Source of the DNA: an uncultured Oscillibacter sp.
Lineage (GTDB): Bacteria > Bacillota > Clostridia > Oscillospirales > Oscillospiraceae
Assembly (NCBI GenBank): GCA_902490355.1
Contig: CABUDN010000115.1
Coordinates: forward strand, 1 to 8,248
DNA length: 8,248 nucleotides
Direction of reading: 5' to 3'
In this document: positions 5,572 through 8,248 of the stretch, one piece after another
Position numbering within the stretch: the stretch's first letter is position 1
Layout: each line of letters starts with the position of its first letter
The notes under the pieces: generated by a model
Database searches by the model: none
Seen by the model: only the letters and a program-made list of their open reading frames with translations
What the model was told of the DNA's origin: nothing
Made by a program: the position numbers and the translations under genes

Positions 5572-6128
5572 CGATTTATTTGGAACTGCTGTGGAGCTTT
5601 TTTCAGATCGGCCTGTTCAGCATCGGCGGCGGCTATGCCGCCATGCCCCTGATTGAGCATCAGGTGGTGGACCTCCACGGCTGGCTGAACATGACACAGT
5701 TTGCCGACATCGTCACCATCTCCCAGATGACGCCGGGCCCCATCGCCATCAACTCCGCCACCTTTGTGGGCACCCGGGTGGCGGGCCTGCCCGGAGCCAT
5801 TGTGGCCACGGTGGGATGTGTGCTGCCCTCGTGCATCATCGTGCTGTTTCTGGCCTTCCTCTATGAGCGCTACCGGGGATTGGGCGTGGTCCAGGGCATC
5901 CTGGCGGGACTGCGTCCGGCGGTAGTGGCCCTGATTGCCTCGGCGGGCCTTTCCCTGCTGGCCCTGGCGCTGTGCGGCGAGGGCAGCGTCTCGGTGGAGA
6001 ACATCCAGTGGCTGTCCGTCGCCATTTTCGCCGCGGGCTTTGTGATCCTGCGCAAGTGGAAGCCGGACCCCATTTTGGTCATGGTGGCCTCCGGCGCGGC
6101 GGGACTGGTCCTCTATTCCTTGGTATGA
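5568..6128 (+). CDS. chrA: Short-chain chromate-transporter (CHR) family protein, second of pair
   Basis: This encodes a 186-residue CHR-domain membrane protein, the partner half of the preceding gene. It carries FFQIGLFSIGGGYAAMPLIE (residues 11-30), TISQMTPGPIAINSATFVG (50-68), GLPGAIVATVGCVLPS (73-88) and GLRPAVVALIASAG (114-127), all typical family segments, and about five to six hydrophobic helices. The start ATG overlaps the upstream stop by 4 bp (ATGA) and has AGGAGG 7 nt upstream, so the two are translationally coupled and probably made in equal amounts to form a heteromeric transporter. It has few Lys/Arg outside about residues 100-116 and 162-165, unlike the first half, in line with opposite membrane orientation. 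A strong terminator follows 28 bp after the stop. The transported anion is unknown. Confidence 0.9.
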   Translation: MTIYLELLWSFFQIGLFSIGGGYAAMPLIEHQVVDLHGWLNMTQFADIVTISQMTPGPIAINSATFVGTRVAGLPGAIVATVGCVLPSCIIVLFLAFLYERYRGLGVVQGILAGLRPAVVALIASAGLSLLALALCGEGSVSVENIQWLSVAIFAAGFVILRKWKPDPILVMVASGAAGLVLYSLV

Positions 6129-6155
6129 CCGGAACCGGAACTCCGCGCAAAAGCA

Positions 6156-6195
6156 AAAAACAGCGGAACGGATTTTCATCCGTTCCGCTGTTTTT
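6156..6195. terminator. Bidirectional intrinsic terminator between chr pair and nrdG
   Basis: A perfect 18-bp stem (6156-6173 with 6178-6195) has a 4-nt loop and an A-run on the left and T-run on the right, so it ends in TTTTT on + and TTTTTT on -. It separates two convergent stop codons (6128 and 6202) and serves both transcripts. Confidence 0.93.
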
Positions 6196-6201
6196 GTTCA
6201 T

Positions 6202-6729
6202 TTACCGTCGGTCCGGCAGGAAGCACAGCTTCCCCGCTGCCCGGCTGGCGTTGAGATCGATGAGCCTCTGGTTGGAGCTGCCCCGGAAGCGCAGGGAGAT
6301 ATCCTTGAGCTCCTCCACAAACCGGCCGTCCACCAGCACATCCAGCAATGAGAGCATCTCATCCGTCACCTCACAGCGGGGATGGGTGCCCTCAGTGGTC
6401 AGCTCTTCATAGGTAAAGCCGCTGAAGCCCCAGATGGTCTTGTCCGGATACGCCGCCCGCACCCGCCGCAAAAACGGCACCAGGCACCGCTGGTTTTCCG
6501 GCTCAAAGGGTTCGCCGCCCAGCAGAGTCAGCCCGTTGATATAGCTGGGAGAGAGCATCTTGAGAAGCTGCTCTTCCGTCTGCTGCGTAAAGGGCTGGCC
6601 GTAGGAAAAATCCCAGGTCTGGGGCTGGAAACAGTTTTTACAGTGGTTGGTACATCCGGAGACGAACAGAGTCACCCGCACACCCTCTCCGTTGGCGATA
6701 TCGCAGTTTTTGATCTCACCATAGTACAT
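6202..6729 (-). CDS. nrdG: Anaerobic ribonucleoside-triphosphate reductase activating protein
   Basis: This encodes a 175-residue radical SAM enzyme that uses a [4Fe-4S] cluster and S-adenosylmethionine to create the glycyl radical on NrdD. The cluster-binding motif CTNHCKNC gives Cys26, Cys30 and Cys33. GLTLLGGEPFEPEN (66-79) is the SAM-contacting GGEP region. The C-terminal LLDVLVDGRFVEELKD and LRFRGSSNQRLIDL segments are diagnostic of NrdG rather than other radical SAM activases. Length is usual for the family (about 155-180). The start ATG at 6729 has GAGGG 6 nt upstream, and MYYGEIKNCDIANGEGVRVT is a normal NrdG N-terminus. It lies 233 bp downstream of nrdD on the same strand, an unusually long gap filled with hairpins, and is followed by a strong terminator. 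Confidence 0.95.
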   Translation of the reverse strand: MYYGEIKNCDIANGEGVRVTLFVSGCTNHCKNCFQPQTWDFSYGQPFTQQTEEQLLKMLSPSYINGLTLLGGEPFEPENQRCLVPFLRRVRAAYPDKTIWGFSGFTYEELTTEGTHPRCEVTDEMLSLLDVLVDGRFVEELKDISLRFRGSSNQRLIDLNASRAAGKLCFLPDRR

Positions 6730-6782
6730 AAACAGCCCTCACGCTCCTTGAGCCGCCCCGGCCCGTTTTTGGATCAATGTTC

Positions 6783-6956
6783 TTCCGGGGACCTGTGCCT
6801 CGGAAAAAACTGTGCGCAGCAGGACATGCGCCTGCTGCACACACCAATACCTGTGGCCGCAGCGGCCACAGCCGCCCGCTCTGTGAGCGGGCGAGGGGGT
6901 ATCGCAAGGATGACGCTGCCGTCCTTGCGTATCCAGGGGGGCAGCGTCCCCCTGGA
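6783..6956 (-). repeat. Array of six consecutive hairpins between nrdD and nrdG
   Basis: In the order transcribed: H1 6932-6940 with 6948-6956 (9 bp plus one G-U); H2 6903-6912 with 6920-6929 (10 pairs, one wobble); H3 6873-6881 with 6885-6893 (9 bp, 3-nt loop); H4 6851-6860 with 6862-6871 (10 bp, 1-nt centre); H5 6811-6823 with 6831-6843 (12 of 13 paired); H6 6783-6790 with 6798-6805 (8 pairs, one wobble). Linkers are short, from 1 to about 10 nt. Parts of H2 (6912-6920) and H1 (6940-6948) are also perfect 9-bp complements of each other. No coding potential or recognised riboswitch is seen. The layout resembles REP/BIME-like intercistronic elements, but I cannot assign a family. A role in stabilising nrdD mRNA or lowering nrdG expression is inferred. 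Confidence 0.65.
6804..6843 (-). terminator. Candidate internal terminator in the nrdD-nrdG gap
   Basis: Hairpin H5 (stem 6811-6823 with 6831-6843, one mismatch at 6815/6839, 7-nt loop) is followed on the minus strand by G and then TTTTTT (6809-6804), the form of an intrinsic terminator. No convincing promoter lies between it and nrdG, so if it works it must be partial, giving less nrdG than nrdD transcript. Confidence 0.5.
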
Positions 6957-6962
6957 ACATGC

Positions 6963-8248
6963 TTACAGATGCAGCACCCGGTCCCGGATCTCCTGGGTAC
7001 GGCCCTGGTTCCAGAACTGCGTGCCGATGTAGCCGCAGGTCCGACGGGCCACATTCATCTTGTCCTGATCCGTGTTGCCGCACTTGGGGCACTTCCAGAT
7101 CAGCTTGCCGTTTTCCTCCACGATCTGGATCTCGCCGTCCCAGCCGCACACCTGGCAGTAGTCACTCTTGGTGTTGAGCTCGGCGTAAATGATATTGTCG
7201 TAGATGAACTTCATCACCTGAAGCACTGCCTCCAGGTTGTTCTGCATGTCCGGCACTTCCACGTAGCTGATGGCGCCGCCGGGAGAGAGATGCTGGAACT
7301 GGGCCTCGAACTTGAGCTTGTCGAAGGCATTGATCTCCTCCGTGACATGGACGTGATAGCTGTTGGTGATATAGCCCTTGTCGGTGATGCCCTCAATGAT
7401 GCCGAAGCGGCGCTGGAGGCACTTGGCAAATTTATAGGTGGTGGACTCCAGGGGCGTACCGTAGAGGGAGAAGTCGATGTCGCTCTCCTCCTTCCACTTC
7501 TTGCACGCGTCGTTCATGTGCTGCATGACGGACAGGGCGAACGGCGTGGCCTCGGGATCCGTGTGGCTCTTGCCCGTCATGTACTTGACGCACTCATAGA
7601 GGCCCGCATAGCCCAGGGAGATGGTGGAATAGCCGTGATAGAGCAGCTCGTCGATGGTCTCGCCCTTCTTGAGCCGGGCGCAGGCGCCGTACTGCCACAG
7701 GATGGGGGCTACGTCGGACAGCGTCCCCTTGAGCCGCTCATGGCGGCACAGCAGCGCCCGGTGGCACAGCTCCAGCCGCTCGTCAAAGATGGACCAGAAC
7801 TTGTCCACATCTCCGCCGGAGGACAAGGCCACATCGGGCAGGTTGATGGTTACCACGCCCTGGTTAAACCGGCCGTAGTACTTGTGCTTGCCGGGCTCAT
7901 AGTTGCCGGCATTGGCGATGTTTCCGATGCCCGCATCGGTGAACCGGTCCGGCGTCAGGAAGGACCGGCAGCCCATGCAGGTGTACACGTCGCCCTTGAG
8001 CTCCTGCATTTTCTTGGCAGAGATATAGTCGGGCACCATCCGCCGCGCGGTGCACTTGGCGGCCAGCTTGGTCAGATAATAATAAGGAGAATCCTCGTGG
8101 ATGTTGTCCTCCTCCAGCACGTAGATGAGCTTGGGGAAGGCCGGGGTGATCCACACGCCGTCCTCGTTCTTCACGCCCTGGTAGCGCTGCTCCAGAGTCT
8201 CCTCAATGATCAGGGCCAGGTCCTTGCGCTCCTGCTCGTTCTTGGCCT
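6963..8248 (-). CDS. nrdD: Anaerobic ribonucleoside-triphosphate reductase, C-terminal part
   Basis: This is the class III glycyl-radical ribonucleotide reductase catalytic subunit, which reduces ribonucleotides to deoxyribonucleotides without oxygen. The frame stays open to the right edge (first full codon at 8246), so the start is outside; 427 residues are visible of a usual 600-780. Visible marks: CMGCRSFL (7956-7979), the conserved finger-loop cysteine region; a zinc site of two CxxC pairs, CQVC at 7146-7157 and CPKC at 7080-7091; and RRTCGYIGT, whose first Gly (7032-7034) is the radical site by comparison with E. coli NrdD. The tail NQGRTQEIRDRVLHL is typical. A GTG at 8174 is internal: family-like sequence (AKNEQERKDLALIIEETLEQ) continues in frame before it. 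nrdG follows on the same strand. No NrdR box can be assessed because the promoter is not in the window. Confidence 0.95.
   Translation of the reverse strand, partial: AKNEQERKDLALIIEETLEQRYQGVKNEDGVWITPAFPKLIYVLEEDNIHEDSPYYYLTKLAAKCTARRMVPDYISAKKMQELKGDVYTCMGCRSFLTPDRFTDAGIGNIANAGNYEPGKHKYYGRFNQGVVTINLPDVALSSGGDVDKFWSIFDERLELCHRALLCRHERLKGTLSDVAPILWQYGACARLKKGETIDELLYHGYSTISLGYAGLYECVKYMTGKSHTDPEATPFALSVMQHMNDACKKWKEESDIDFSLYGTPLESTTYKFAKCLQRRFGIIEGITDKGYITNSYHVHVTEEINAFDKLKFEAQFQHLSPGGAISYVEVPDMQNNLEAVLQVMKFIYDNIIYAELNTKSDYCQVCGWDGEIQIVEENGKLIWKCPKCGNTDQDKMNVARRTCGYIGTQFWNQGRTQEIRDRVLHL

Noticed and set aside
5301..6179. A 292-codon minus-strand frame across the two transporter genes
   Set aside because: It is antisense to two confident CHR genes and its sequence is His/Gly/Gln/Ala-rich without a domain; the stop lies inside the first CHR gene.
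6739..7149. Open frames in the nrdD-nrdG gap that could be a small gene
   Set aside because: They overlap the nrdD 3' end in another frame, lack a ribosome site, and the gap is explained by consecutive inverted repeats.

Overview
This 8.2 kb window is GC-rich except for one very AT-rich promoter gap. It looks like chromosomal core sequence from an anaerobic, GC-rich Clostridia bacterium. A gut Oscillospiraceae relative (Flavonifractor/Oscillibacter-like) is my inference from the class III ribonucleotide reductase, YhaM, strong AGGAGG-type ribosome sites and sigma-A-like promoters; no rRNA or marker gene is present to prove it. There is no mobile element, CRISPR array, tRNA or rRNA.

Layout. 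(1) The 3' end of ruvX on the + strand converges, through a shared hairpin terminator, on a three-gene minus-strand operon (292-1355). That operon holds a small XRE/Cro-type regulator followed by two tandem paralogous four-helix membrane proteins of unknown function. A consensus promoter and a 32-bp near-perfect palindrome made of two tandem TGAAG-N4-CTTCA sites precede it. (2) Further along the minus strand are an M18 aminopeptidase (apeB) and a YhaM-type 3'-5' exoribonuclease, probably one transcript (yhaM then apeB) ending at a strong terminator near 1560. (3) A LysR-family regulator (minus) is divergent from a + strand pair of short chromate-transporter genes. They share an almost pure A/T intergenic region with dyads. 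The chr pair ends at a bidirectional terminator. (4) The anaerobic ribonucleotide reductase operon lies on the minus strand: nrdD (5' part beyond the window) and nrdG, separated by 233 bp filled by six consecutive hairpins, one of which looks like an intrinsic terminator.

How the genes work together. NrdG makes the glycyl radical on NrdD for oxygen-free deoxynucleotide synthesis. The LysR protein probably controls the adjacent transporter pair. The XRE regulator probably represses its own operon through the tandem palindrome and so sets the level of the two membrane proteins.

The least explained parts are the XRE/twin-membrane-protein operon with its operator and the hairpin array between nrdD and nrdG. 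I see no convincing evidence for a wholly new multi-gene system.
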